Origin: Moringa oleifera
Taxonomy: Eukaryota; Streptophyta; Magnoliopsida; Brassicales; Moringaceae
Assembly (NCBI GenBank): GCA_021397835.1
Contig: JAJFZO010000229.1
Span: 7,627,872-7,691,871 of the forward strand
Direction of reading: 5' to 3'
Length of the DNA: 64,000 nucleotides
Shown here: positions 1 to 12,300 of the stretch, piece by piece
Numbering within the stretch: position 1 is the stretch's first letter
How the letters are laid out: the number at the start of each line of letters is the position of its first letter
Position numbers and translations under genes: made by a program
Notes under the pieces: model-generated
The model's input: the letters and a program-made list of their open reading frames with translations, nothing else
Told to the model about the DNA's origin: nothing
Databases searched by the model: none

Positions 1-3000
1 TAACTTAATAATTTTTTGTGTATTAATCTAGATGAAAAGCTTTCTCGATATTTTTTTTATGATTTCATGTTGTTTATTGCAATAATAGAAGATAAAAAAA
101 CAAATAAGAGCTTTAACGGAAAAAATTGATCTATTTGTATAGTTTTGGCCAACTTTGGCACCACATTATATTTTGCGAATGACTCTCTCTTTGAAACTCT
201 AATTAACATCATTTAACTTGTTAAATTAGTCTTTAAGTGTTTTTCTATTGAGAGAACTTAATTACGATTATTTTAGTTTCCTATTTTCATTCTTTTAAAG
301 CATTTTTTCCTTCTTGCAAGTTACTCTAGAAAGAGCTCCCATTAGAACATTAGATTCCCTATGATCTTCTTTCCCATTTTTTTTTTGTCATACACTATTT
401 CTTACTCATTTCCAACTATTGTTCATGTTTTTTGAGCCATTACATCTCTTGAATTACCTTGGAGAAAAGTTTAAATAATTTCAAGAAGAGCTCATGAAAG
501 GGTCTTCCAGCATCAATATCTTTTTTTTTTCCTTCCATTTTTTTTCTTTCAAGATTGTTCCTATGCAATCAAAAAACTGCAATCTCGCACATGCCTCTCT
601 CGTTTCATCTAATCTCTTCAAAGATCTTTCAAACACTGTCATAAAGCAGCCCTTTTTAATCATAATTTTGAATTTTTCTTCTAAGGAAAAGCTCAAGATG
701 GTTACTTTATATTTTCATGTCTATTAATTCTACAATTTTTTAAGGCTAAATTTATTCAAAAATATTCGTGAGATCATCCCCTATAAGATTTAGCATTTAC
801 TTTTTTTGTATTTCTTTCTTGATTTTACGTAAAACATCCCTAAAAAGGCTCTATTGGTCGTGACAATGTAGTTTCATTTATGATGGAATACATAATTTAC
901 ATTCTCATTCTCTCTTACCATAATGTTGTTTGGTTTATGCTTTACTCTTAGCATGTTGCTTCAAACCGTTCTTCTTTCATATCAAGTAGATCTTGTATCA
1001 TTTCATAAGAAAAATTAGCTATTAGTACATATAGTTTAGAAAAATTTATAGGACTCCAATGTTAATTTTTAAGGATTTCCAAAGAAATACATTTTCACCT
1101 TTTTCACATTGAGAGTTTTTCATGGTGAAACCCCTACTAAGACACGTCAAACCACCTTAGTCCCAAAACCTTGAACTTTAAAAGTGAGCCCTGAACCATA
1201 TAGCATGAACATAAAACTTGCATCCTTAACCTTTAACCCTAAACCAGTAACCGGAAACCTTAAATTTTAATTTCTTGACCTTAGACCCTAGACATAGGAT
1301 TTAGAACTAACTTAAGTTCAAGACCCTAGAGTATTGGCTCACGACCCTTGACCATTAGTCTTTGACAATGGACTTTTTAGCCTTAACAGTGAACCTTAAA
1401 CCTAGACTTAGTACCCTTAACCATCACCCTAGACCTTGGACCTTAGATCTTAGACCTTTAACCTTCGACCTTCAACCTTCAACCTTAGACCTTTCCTCAA
1501 AAACCTCAAACCTTAGTGATAACTCAACTATTTATAATGCATTTACCTATTGTTTTTCAATTTCGAGAGCTTCGTCGACGGTTTTTTGACTTTTTATAAA
1601 TTGCTTATTGAAAGATTAGATTGTGAAACATAAATAGAAGCATTATGGGAAAAACAAATCTATTTGAAACATTTTGGGCAACTTTGACACCACTTTGTAT
1701 TTTACTAATTATTTTCAATATATTTTACATAGTTTATGTTTTACTCATTATGCTTTGCCTCAAGCCATTCTTCTTTAACATCTTGTAAACCTTTCATTAT
1801 TTTGGAAGTAAAATTAGGTATCAATACATACTATTTAAAAAATCGGTGACAACTTCATTCATGTTTTCAAAGATTTCCAAAGAGAGGAATTTCCACCATT
1901 TTCATACTAAAGATTTTCCATAGTGAAACCCCGACTATGGCATCACAGACCACCATAATCCTTAAACTCTGAACTTGAACCTTGAGCCTTGAGCCATAAA
2001 CCATGAACTTGAAAACTTGCATTCTTGACATTGAACCCCAAACATGCAATCTTCAAATTTTAATTTTAATTCCTTACCTGAGACCCTAAACCTAAGGACT
2101 CAGAACCGTAAAGCTTGGACTCAAGATGCTAGACCATTGATCCTTGAGTTTGGACTTGATAGCCTTAACCTTGAACCCGCCTTAAACCTTTGTCTTGGAC
2201 CTTAAACCTTAACCTCAAGCCTTGGACCTCAATATATCCTTCAACCCTATACAACTCTCTTTTCTAAACTCCAAGTTCCTAAACCATGAACTTGAAAATT
2301 TGGCATCTAGCCACAAAATGTGAACACGAAAACATGCATCCTCAACTATAGACCTTTAATTCTATGCCTTTCATCATAAACATAGGACCCATTTGATAAC
2401 TCAACTATTTATAATGCATTTTTATTTTTATTTTCTGAACTTTGATAGCTTCTTTGATGCTTTTTGGCATTTTTTTTAAGTTCTTCAGTTCAAGATTAGG
2501 CGAAAATAGACAAGCGAAAGCATTGAGGGAAAACACAGATCTATTTGAGTAGTTTTTGTCAACTTTGGCACCACTTTGTATTTTGCGAATACCTAGCTCT
2601 TTCGAAGTGTAGTTGGCATCATGTAACTTGTAAAATCTAAATCTTCAAGTGATTATCTTTTAATTTCATGTTTTTAATCCTTCAAAAGGAGTTTTCCTCC
2701 TTGAAAGTTACTCCAGAAAAAGCTTGCATCAAGACACAAGCCACCGTATACTCTTCCTTCAAACCTTTTATTCTTTTTTTAAAACGCAATTGGCTTCATT
2801 GATGCACCCTTAATATATAATATTAATTTCTAACTATACTCTTCATTCAAACCTTTTTTTCTTTTATGATAACTTAATTTTAGTCATTTTAATTTTCATG
2901 TATCATCTTTCAAAAGCATCTTTCTTTTTTGGAAGTTACTCAAGAAAGAGTGCACATTAAACCTAAGATACCTTATATTGTTTCGTTAAAAAAATTTTTT

Positions 3001-3333
3001 CAAGTATAAATGATATAATTGAAGCCACCTGAGTATTTCGTACTCATCTTCAACTATTATTGATATTCTTGAGCCATCGGATCTCTCTAGTTGCCTTTGT
3101 TGAAAACCTTTGAATAATTCCAAGTACTCAGTTTTAACCTAAGAAAGAGCCCATTAAGGGGTCTTTTAGCATTGATATTTTTTTTTTCCTCTTTCGTTCT
3201 TTCGATTTTAGGATCATTTTCTTCCAATCACAGGACTGCAATCTTTAACATTTATCTCTTTTTTTATCCAACCTCCTCATGTAACTTCGAGAAACTGCCT
3301 TAAAAGAGTCGTCCTTCATAATAAAGTTCAAGC
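1..3333. repeat. Diverged left flank of the AT-rich satellite array
   Basis: No gene seen. The stretch holds diverged monomers of the same family as the homogenised array to its right. Monomer anchors (GATAACTCAACTATTTA or close variants) lie at about 1, 1518 and 2395, giving monomers of about 1517, 877 and 1821 bp (the last runs into the array to 4216). The order matches the HOR stretch 6588-9316. It keeps about 457 bp (111-567) and about 335 bp (2910-3245) that are missing at 6700/6701 and near 9228 in the HOR, so it looks like an older, fuller unit. The open frames here (60-77 codons) have no recognisable domain and are not kept in related monomers. Confidence 0.85.
1140..1517. repeat. Telomere-like degenerate CCCTAAA tract, left flank
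   Basis: A run of short variants of ACCCTAAACC, mostly 6-8 bp steps such as ACCTTGA, ACCTTAG, ACCTTGG and ACCCTAG, with the C-rich strand on +. It ends directly at the next monomer anchor at 1518. It is too degenerate and too short to be a functional telomere, and reads as an interstitial telomere-derived block built into the satellite monomer. A similar tract closes the next monomer at about 1925-2394. Confidence 0.6.
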
Positions 3334-3799
3334 CTCCGTCCAAGTATAAGCTCATGAGAATCACTTGTTACTTTCATCTCCCTTCATTCGATCATGTTTT
3401 AAACCCTAAATTGTTCCAAAAATATCCAAGAGATTACGCTTTACGAGATTCATCATTCACCTATTCACATTATCTTTTGGATTTTTCGCAAAACCTCCCT
3501 AGAAGAGCCTTATTGGTCATGAGAATGTAGTTCTTGTATGATGGAGTAGCCATATTTAATTCTCATTCTCTTTTATTGTAATGCCATATGGTTTATGCTT
3601 TGCTATTACTACAATGCCTCAAGCTATTCTTTTTTGACATCTTGTAGACCTTTTATTATTTTGGAAGCGAAATTAGGTATCTGTACATATTGTTTAAAAA
3701 ATAAGTGGTGATTTTAATTTTATCTTTTAGAGATTTCCAAAGAAATAAATTTCCTCCCTTTTCACCCAAAGGGTTTTCCATAGCGAAAGTTCAGGTATG

Positions 3800-4215
3800 A
3801 CATATTAGACCATCGTAGTTATTCAACCCTAAACTTGAACCTTGAGCCCTAAACCATAAAGTGTGAACTTGAACACTTGCATCCTTAACCTTGAACCCCA
3901 AACCTACAACCTTGAAATTTGAAGTTTAATTTATTGACTTTATACCCTGAATGTAAGGCTCGAGATGCCTAACCTTGGACTTGGGGCCTTAGACCATTGG
4001 CTTTCGACCCTTAACCACCAATATTTGAGTTTAAACTTGACACCATTAACGTTAAACCCTAAACCGCCAATACTTGTGTCTAGACCTGACACCCTTAACC
4101 TTAAACCTTTGACTCAAACCCCTGACCTTGAACCTCGACCTTGGACCTTCGACCTTTAACCCTAAACCTCAGTCCTTTGACCCTAAATCCTTCATCAAAA
4201 GCCTAGAACTCTATT
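3800..4215. repeat. Telomere-like tract a of HOR copy 1
   Basis: Degenerate CCCTAAA-type repeats with perfect CCCTAAA words near 4056 and 4159, C-rich strand on +. This is the longest telomere-like block of the HOR and ends at the anchor at 4216. It recurs at +5983, +11968, +17953 and +23939. The 64-codon frame over part of it is only the repeat read through. Confidence 0.65.
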
Positions 4216-4989
4216 GATAACTCAACTATGTATAATGAAGTTATCTAGTGTTTTTTGAGTTTTATGAACTTTTTTCATGCTTTTGTGTGTTTTTTATGGT
4301 TTTTATTGCAATAATTGACGATGAAACATAAGTGTAAGCATTAAGGGAATAACCATATCTATTTGAGTTATTTTGACCAATTTTGACATGACTTTGTATT
4401 TTGCAAGTAGCCGTCTCTTTCAAACTCCAATTAACATCATTAACTTGTAAAATCTAATCTTCAAGTGATCTTCTTTTGAAGAAACTTAATTTTTGCCTTT
4501 TCCACTTCTTTTCTTCATCCTTCGAAACGATTTTTCCTTGTTGAAAGTTACACCAAAATGTGCTCACATTAAAACACAAGAAAAGCCCATGAACCACCCT
4601 CAATATTTTGGACTCATTTCCAACTATTCTTCATGCTTTTTAGGCCATCAGATCCCTCAAATTGCCTTTTTAAGCACTCATTTTGAACCTAACAAAGAGC
4701 AAACGAAGGGTACTTCCAACATTAACATATTTTTTTCCCTTTAATCATCACTTAATAATGGCCGCAATCTACCATAACGATCTCTTATTCCATTCGACCT
4801 CCTCAAGCATCTTTCAAGAACTTTAATCATAATTTTCAACTCCCCTTCCAAGGTAAAGCTCGTGAGGGTTACTTTCTACTTTAGATCATCATCATAAGCT
4901 TTAAGCTTTCAGTTGATCCAAATATATTCTAAACATCACCCTCTACAAGATTAATCATTCACTTCTTTGCATCTACTTCTTCTTTTGAT

Positions 4990-5083
4990 TTGGACTCTTA
5001 ACCTTGACTTTAGACCTTAGAAGTTAAACCATCAACCTTAGAACTTAGATCAAACCTTTCATCATCAACCCCGAGCCTTCTTA
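4990..5083. repeat. Telomere-like tract b of HOR copy 1 (short)
   Basis: About 95 bp of ACCTTGA/ACCTTAG steps before the anchor at 5084. It is the most decayed of the telomere-like blocks and lacks a perfect CCCTAAA. Confidence 0.45.
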
Positions 5084-6284
5084 AGAACTTAACTATTTTT
5101 AATGCATTTATGTAGTGTTTTTTGAATATTTGAAGCTTCGTCAATGCTTTTCTTTTCTTTTTTTTTTTTATGTTTTTGATTCCAGAATTAGATGATGAAA
5201 GACAAGAGGAAGCATTAAGGGAAAAAATAATTCTATTTATACGGTTTAAGGCAACTTTGACACTACATTGTATTGTGCAAATGACTCTCACTTCCAAACT
5301 CCAATTAATATCATTTTACTTGTATCATCTCAGTTTTCAATTGATTTCCTTTTGAAATAACTTAATTTCGGCCATTTTAATTTCTTATTTTCATTCTATG
5401 CATTTTTTCGTATTGCAACTTGCCTTAGAATGAGCTTGCATGAAACCATATGAAACCTTATGCTCTTCCTTTAGCCTTGTTTTTTCTTTTCTTTTTTGTG
5501 AAAAACAATTGATAATTGAAGCACCCATAGTATTTCATACTCATTTCCTACTATTCTTCATGTTCTTTAGCATTACCAACGTGGAATTGTCTTTCTAAGA
5601 AAGATCTGAATAATCTCAAGTACGCACTTCTAACCTAATGAAAAGCCCATAAAAGGGTCTTCAAGTGTCAATATCTTTTTTCTCTTTCATTCTTTCACTT
5701 TCAACATTGTTCCTGTACAATCATAGATTATAATAACACATACATATCTCTCACTTTAAGGATCTTCCAAGAACTACCTCAAAAGTGCCCTCTTTAATGG
5801 TCATTTTCAATTTTCCCACTATCAAAATGCTCATGAGGGTCATTTTTTGGTTTCATATCTTTTCATCTATTCATGTTTTAAACCCTAAATTAGTCCCAAG
5901 ATATTCATGAGATCACTATCTAGAAGATTTATCTTTCACTTCTTTACTTCTTTTTTTGCAAAACCTCCCTACATGAGTCCTTTTGGTCATGTGAATATAG
6001 TTCATTTATCATGGAATAGTCGTTTTAAATTCTCATTCTCTTTTATTTTAATTCCATATGGTTTATGCTTTGCTCTTAGTATGTAGCCTCATGTCATTCT
6101 TCAACATCTTACAGCTTACATAATTTTGGAACTAAAATTAGGTATCAGTACATACAGTTTAAAAAACTTGTGGCAACTTCAATTTTATTTTTTAGGATTT
6201 CCAAAGAAATGAATTTTCTCCATTTTCACACAAAGGGTCATCCATAGTGAGACTCGTACTATGACACCTTTGACCACCCTAGTT

Positions 6285-6587
6285 CCGAAACCGTGAACTT
6301 GAAATTTTGGCATTAAGCCATAAAATGTGAACACGAAAACTTGCATCCTTACCCTTGAGACTTAAACCTGTAACCCATAATTCAAATTTTAATTTTTTGA
6401 CTTTAAACCCTAGACCTAGGGTACAAGGCCCTTGACTCTAGACCTTTAGCTCATGACTCTTCACCATTGATCTTTCACCTTGGACCTTGTAGCCTTAACC
6501 CTAAACCTTGAACCTTTAACTATGACCCTTGACCTTGTCCTTGGACCGTTGACCCCAAACCCTTAACCAAAGACTTAGAACCTTATT
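6285..6587. repeat. Telomere-like tract c of HOR copy 1
   Basis: Steps of ACCCTAG, ACCTTGG and ACCCTAAACC lead up to the anchor at 6588. They are interrupted near 6375-6400 by an AT-rich word shared by all monomers. Confidence 0.6.
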
Positions 6588-7264
6588 GATAACTCAATAA
6601 TTTGTTATGTATTAATCTAGATTAAGAGGTTTCTCAATATATTTTTGTGTTATTTTGATGTTGTTTATTGCAAGATTAGAAGATGAAAAACAAATAAAAG
6701 ATCATAAAACTGCAATCTAGGACATGCCTCTCTTCTGTCATCTAACCTCTTCGAAGATCTTTCAAACACTGTCATAGAGCAGCCCTTTTTAATCAAAATA
6801 TTGAATCTCCTTCCAAGGAAAAGCTCAACATGGTTACTTTATATTTTTTGTATCTATTAGTTTTACAATTTGTTAAACCTAAATTTATTCAAAAACATTC
6901 ATGAGATCACCCCCTATAAGATTCAACATTTAGCTTTTTTGTATCACTTTCTTGATTTTATGTAAAACCTATCTAAAAAGCCCTATTGGTCATGAGAAAG
7001 TAGTTTTATTTATGATGGAACATATAATTTACATTCTCATTCTCTCTTATCATAATGTTGTACGGTTTATGCTTTACTCTTAGCATGTTGCTTCACACCG
7101 TTCTTCTTTCAAATCTAGTAGACCTTTTATCTTTTTATAAGCAAAATTATCTATTAGTACATATAGTTTAAAAAAAAATTATGGGACTCTGAAGTTAATT
7201 TTTAGGGATTTCTAAGGAAATACATTTTCTCCTTTTCCACATTAAGATTCTTTGTGGTGAAACC

Positions 7265-7586
7265 CTTGCTATGACACCTTAAACCATCTTAGTCCCTAAC
7301 CCTTAACCTTCAACCCTAAACCAATAACCAAAATTTTAAATTTTAATTTCTTGACCTTAGATCTTAGACATAGGATTTAGAACCAACTTAAGTTTAGTAC
7401 CCTAGAGCATTGGCTCACGACCCTTAACCATTAGTCTTTGACATTAGACCTTCTAGCCTTATCAATAAACCTTAAACCTAGACTTTGTACCCTTAATGAT
7501 CACTTAAGACCTTGGACCTCAGACCTTTAACCTTCGACCTTTAACCTCCAACCGTTGACCTTTCCTCAAAGACCTCAAGCCTTAGT
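7265..7586. repeat. Telomere-like tract d of HOR copy 1
   Basis: Telomere-variant steps including TAACCCTTAACC and CAACCCTAAACC near 7300, ending at the anchor at 7587. It corresponds to 1140-1517 in the left flank and about 40215-40519 in the right flank. Confidence 0.6.
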
Positions 7587-8009
7587 GATAACTCAACTAT
7601 TTATAATGCATTTAACTATTGTTTTTGATTTTTGAGAGATTCGTCGATGGTTTTTAACTTTTTTTAAATTGCTTATAGAAAGATTAGACTATGAAAGATA
7701 AATGGAAGCATCATGGGAAAAAACAAATCTATTTGAAATGCTTTGGGCAACTTTTATACCACTTTGTATTTTACTAATTATTTTCAATGTATTTTACATA
7801 ATTTATGTTTTGCTCATTGTGTTTGGCCCCAAACCATTCTTCTTTGGCATCTTGTAGACCTTTCATTATTTTGAAAGCAAAATTAGGTATCGATACGTAC
7901 TATTTAAAAAATTGGTGACAACTTCAACTTTATTTTTAGGGATTTCCAAATAGATGAATTTCCACCACTTTCATACTAAAGGTTTTCAATAGTGAAACGC
8001 CGACTATGG

Positions 8010-8356
8010 CACTGTAGACCACCCTAGTCCTTAAACTCTGAACTTAAACTTTGAGCCATAAAGTAGTGAACCTAAATACTTGCATTGTTATCCTCGAATC
8101 CCAAACTTGCAATCTTCAAATTTTAATTTTAATTTCTTGACCTTAGACCCTAAACCTGAGGATTCCGAACCCTAAACCTTGGACTACGGACACTAGACCA
8201 TTGATTGTTGAGTTTGGATCTTGTAGCCTTAGCCTTGAACCCTAAACCTTTGACTTGGACCTTAAACCTTAACCTCAGACCTTGGACCTTAAACCTTCAA
8301 CCCTATATCTTAGTCCTTCAATCCAAAACCCTTCATAATAAACTTAAAACCTTATT
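8010..8356. repeat. Telomere-like tract e of HOR copy 1
   Basis: Contains several perfect CCCTAAACC words (near 8149, 8171 and 8240) among ACCTTGG and ACCTTAA variants, ending at the anchor at 8357. The right-flank counterpart is about 40965-41267. Confidence 0.6.
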
Positions 8357-9316
8357 GATGACTCAACTATTTATGTTGTAGTTCTTTAGTGTTTTTTGAA
8401 TTTTAAAAGCTTCTTCAAAGCATCTCTTTATTTTTTATGTTGTTTGTGGCACGACTGGACGATGAAACATAAGTGGAAGCATTTAAGGAAAAGATAGATC
8501 TGTTTGAGTAGTGTTAGCCAACTTTGACATTCTATTGTATTTTGCCAATAACTCTCTCTTCTAAACTCCAAGCTCCTAATTGAAAAATCAACATTGAGGC
8601 ATGAAATGTGAACATGAAAACATGCATCCTTGACCGTAGACCTTTAATTCAATGTCTTTCAACATAAACATAGGAGCCATTTGATAACTCAACTATTTAT
8701 AATGCATTTTGATTTTGATTTTTTGAATTTTGAGAGCTTCTTTGATTTTTTTTTTTTTGGTTTTTTTTTAAAGTTTTTCATTGCCAGATTGGGTGAAAAT
8801 ATATAAGCGAAAGTATTGAGGAAAAAAATAGATCTGTTTGAGTAGTTTTTGTCAACTTTGGCACCACTTTGTATTTTGCGAATAACTAGCTCTTTCGAAG
8901 TGTAGTTGGCATCTGTAACTTGTAAAATCAAAATCTTCAAGTGATTATCTTTTCTGAAAACTTAAATTTAGTGATTTTAATTTCATGTTTTGAATCCTTC
9001 GAAAGGAGTTTTCCTCCTTGAAAGTTACTCCAAAAAAAGCTTGCATCAAGACACAAGCTACCCTATACTCTTCCTTCAAACCTTTTTTTTTTATTTTTTA
9101 AAATATAGTTAGTGTCATTGATGCACCCTCAATACATAACATTGATCTCCAACTATACTCTTCATTCAAACCCTTTTTTCTTTTAAAATAACTTAATTTT
9201 AGTCATTTTAATTTTCATATATCATCCCTTATACTTATCTCTCGTTTCGTCCAACCTCCTCAAGTAACTTTGAGAAACTGCCTCAAAAAAGCCCTCCTTC
9301 ATAATAATTTTCCAGT

Positions 9317-12300
9317 CTCCGTCCAAGTATAAGCTCATGAGAATCACTTGTTACTTTCATCTCCCTTCATTCGATCATGTTTTAAACCCTAAATTGTTCC
9401 AAAAATATCCAAGAGATTACGCTTTACGAGATTCATCATTCACCTATTCACATTATCTTTTGGATTTTTCGCAAAACCTCCCTAGAAGAGCCTTATTGGT
9501 CATGAGAATGTAGTTCTTGTATGATGGAGTAGCCATATTTAATTCTCATTCTCTTTTATTGTAATGCCATATGGTTTATGCTTTGCTATTACTACAATGC
9601 CTCAAGCTATTCTTTTTTGACATCTTGTAGACCTTTTATTATTTTGGAAGCGAAATTAGGTATCTGTACATATTGTTTAAAAAATAAGTGGTGATTTTAA
9701 TTTTATCTTTTAGAGATTTCCAAAGAAATAAATTTCCTCCCTTTTCACCCAAAGGGTTTTCCATAGCGAAAGTTCAGGTATGACATATTAGACCATCGTA
9801 GTTATTCAACCCTAAACTTGAACCTTGAGCCCTAAACCATAAAGTGTGAACTTGAACACTTGCATCCTTAACCTTGAACCCCAAACCTACAACCTTGAAA
9901 TTTGAAGTTTAATTTATTGACTTTATACCCTGAATGTAAGGCTCGAGATGCCTAACCTTGGACTTGGGGCCTTAGACCATTGGCTTTCGACCCTTAACCA
10001 CCAATATTTGAGTTTAAACTTGACACCATTAACGTTAAACCCTAAACCGCCAATACTTGTGTCTAGACCTGACACCCTTAACCTTAAACCTTTGACTCAA
10101 ACCCCTGACCTTGAACCTCGACCTTGGACCTTCGACCTTTAACCCTAAACCTCAGTCCTTTGACCCTAAATCCTTCATCAAAAGCCTAGAACTCTATTGA
10201 TAACTCAACTATGTATAATGAAGTTATCTAGTGTTTTTTGAGTTTTATGAACTTTTTTCATGCTTTTGTGTGTTTTTTATGGTTTTTATTGCAATAATTG
10301 ACGATGAAACATAAGTGTAAGCATTAAGGGAATAACCATATCTATTTGAGTTATTTTGACCAATTTTGACATGACTTTGTATTTTGCAAGTAGCCGTCTC
10401 TTTCAAACTCCAATTAACATCATTAACTTGTAAAATCTAATCTTCAAGTGATCTTCTTTTGAAGAAACTTAATTTTTGCCTTTTCCACTTCTTTTCTTCA
10501 TCCTTCGAAACGATTTTTCCTTGTTGAAAGTTACACCAAAATGTGCTCACATTAAAACACAAGAAAAGCCCATGAACCACCCTCAATATTTTGGACTCAT
10601 TTCCAACTATTCTTCATGCTTTTTAGGCCATCAGATCCCTCAAATTGCCTTTTTAAGCACTCATTTTGAACCTAACAAAGAGCAAACGAAGGGTACTTCC
10701 AACATTAACATATTTTTTTCCCTTTAATCATCACTTAATAATGGCTGCAATCTACCATAACGATCTCTTATTCCATTCGACCTCCTCAAGCATCTTTCAA
10801 GAACTTTAATCATAATTTTCAACTCCCCTTCCAAGGTAAAGCTCGTGAGGGTTACTTTCTACTTTAGATCATCATCATAAGCTTTAAGCTTTCAGTTGAT
10901 CCAAATATATTCTAAACATCACCCTCTACAAGATTAATCATTCACTTCTTTGCATCTACTTCTTCTTTTGATTTGGACTCTTAACCTTGACTTTAGACCT
11001 TAGAAGTTAAACCATCAACCTTAGAACTTAGATCAAACCTTTCATCATCAACCCCGAGCCTTCTTAAGAACTTAACTATTTTTAATGCATTTATGTAGTG
11101 TTTTTTGAATATTTGAAGCTTCGTCAATGCTTTTCTTTTCTTTTTTTTTTTTATGTTTTTGATTCCAGAATTAGATGATGAAAGACAAGAGGAAGCATTA
11201 AGGGAAAAAATAATTCTATTTATACGGTTTAGGGCAACTTTGACACTACATTGTATTGTGCAAATGACTCTCACTTCCAAACTCCAATTAATATCATTTT
11301 ACTTGTATCATCTCAGTTTTCAATTGATTTCCTTTTGAAATAACTTAATTTCGGCCATTTTAATTTCTTATTTTCATTCTATGCATTTTTTCGTATTGCA
11401 ACTTGCCTTAGAATGAGCTTGCATGAAACCATATGAAACCTTATGCTCTTCCTTTAGCCTTGTTTTTTCTTTTCTTTTTTGTGAAAAACAATTGATAATT
11501 GAAGCACCCATAGTATTTCATACTCATTTCCTACTATTCTTCATGTTCTTTGGCATTACCAACGTGGAATTGTCTTTCTAAGAAAGATCTGAATAATCTC
11601 AAGTACGCACTTCTAACCTAATGAAAAGCCCATAAAAGGGTCTTCAAGTGTCAATATCTTTTTTCTCTTTCATTCTTTCACTTTCAACATTGTTCCTGTA
11701 CAATCATAGATTATAATAACACATACATATCTCTCACTTTAAGGATCTTCCAAGAACTACCTCAAAAGTGCCCTCTTTAATGGTCATTTTCAATTTTCCC
11801 ACTATCAAAATGCTCATGAGGGTCATTTTTTGGTTTCATATCTTTTCATCTATTCATGTTTTAAACCCTAAATTAGTCCCAAGATATTCATGAGATCACT
11901 ATCTAGAAGATTTATCTTTCACTTCTTTACTTCTTTTTTTGCAAAACCTCCCTACATGAGTCCTTTTGGTCATGTGAATATAGTTCATTTATCATGGAAT
12001 AGTCGTTTTAAATTCTCATTCTCTTTTATTTTAATTCCATATGGTTTATGCTTTGCTCTTAGTATGTAGCCTCATGTCATTCTTCAACATCTTACAGCTT
12101 ACATAATTTTGGAACTAAAATTAGGTATCAGTACATACAGTTTAAAAAACTTGTGGCAACTTCAATTTTATTTTTTAGGATTTCCAAAGAAATGAATTTT
12201 CTCCATTTTCACACAAAGGGTCATCCATAGTGAGACTCGTACTATGACACCTTTGACCACCCTAGTTCCGAAACCGTGAACTTGAAATTTTGGCATTAAG

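Larger units (their letters stand above)
3334..9316. repeat. HOR copy 1 (5983 bp)
   Basis: First homogenised copy; its left edge adjoins the diverged flank. Private variants against copies 2-5 are C instead of T at 4763, A instead of G at 5249, A instead of G at 5569, and loss of one C in the GCATCTGTAACT word near 8911. It has a 13-base poly-T at about 8746-8758 where copy 2 has 14. No gene seen. Confidence 0.96.

Noticed and set aside
1140..1517. Functional telomere or chromosome end
   Set aside because: The heptamers are mostly degenerate, the tracts are under 450 bp and lie inside satellite monomers.
4493..5297. Frames of 83 and 95 codons repeated in HOR copies, which could look like a conserved gene family
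   Set aside because: They are identical only because the DNA copies are nearly identical. The diverged monomers at 34097-35209 do not keep the frames.
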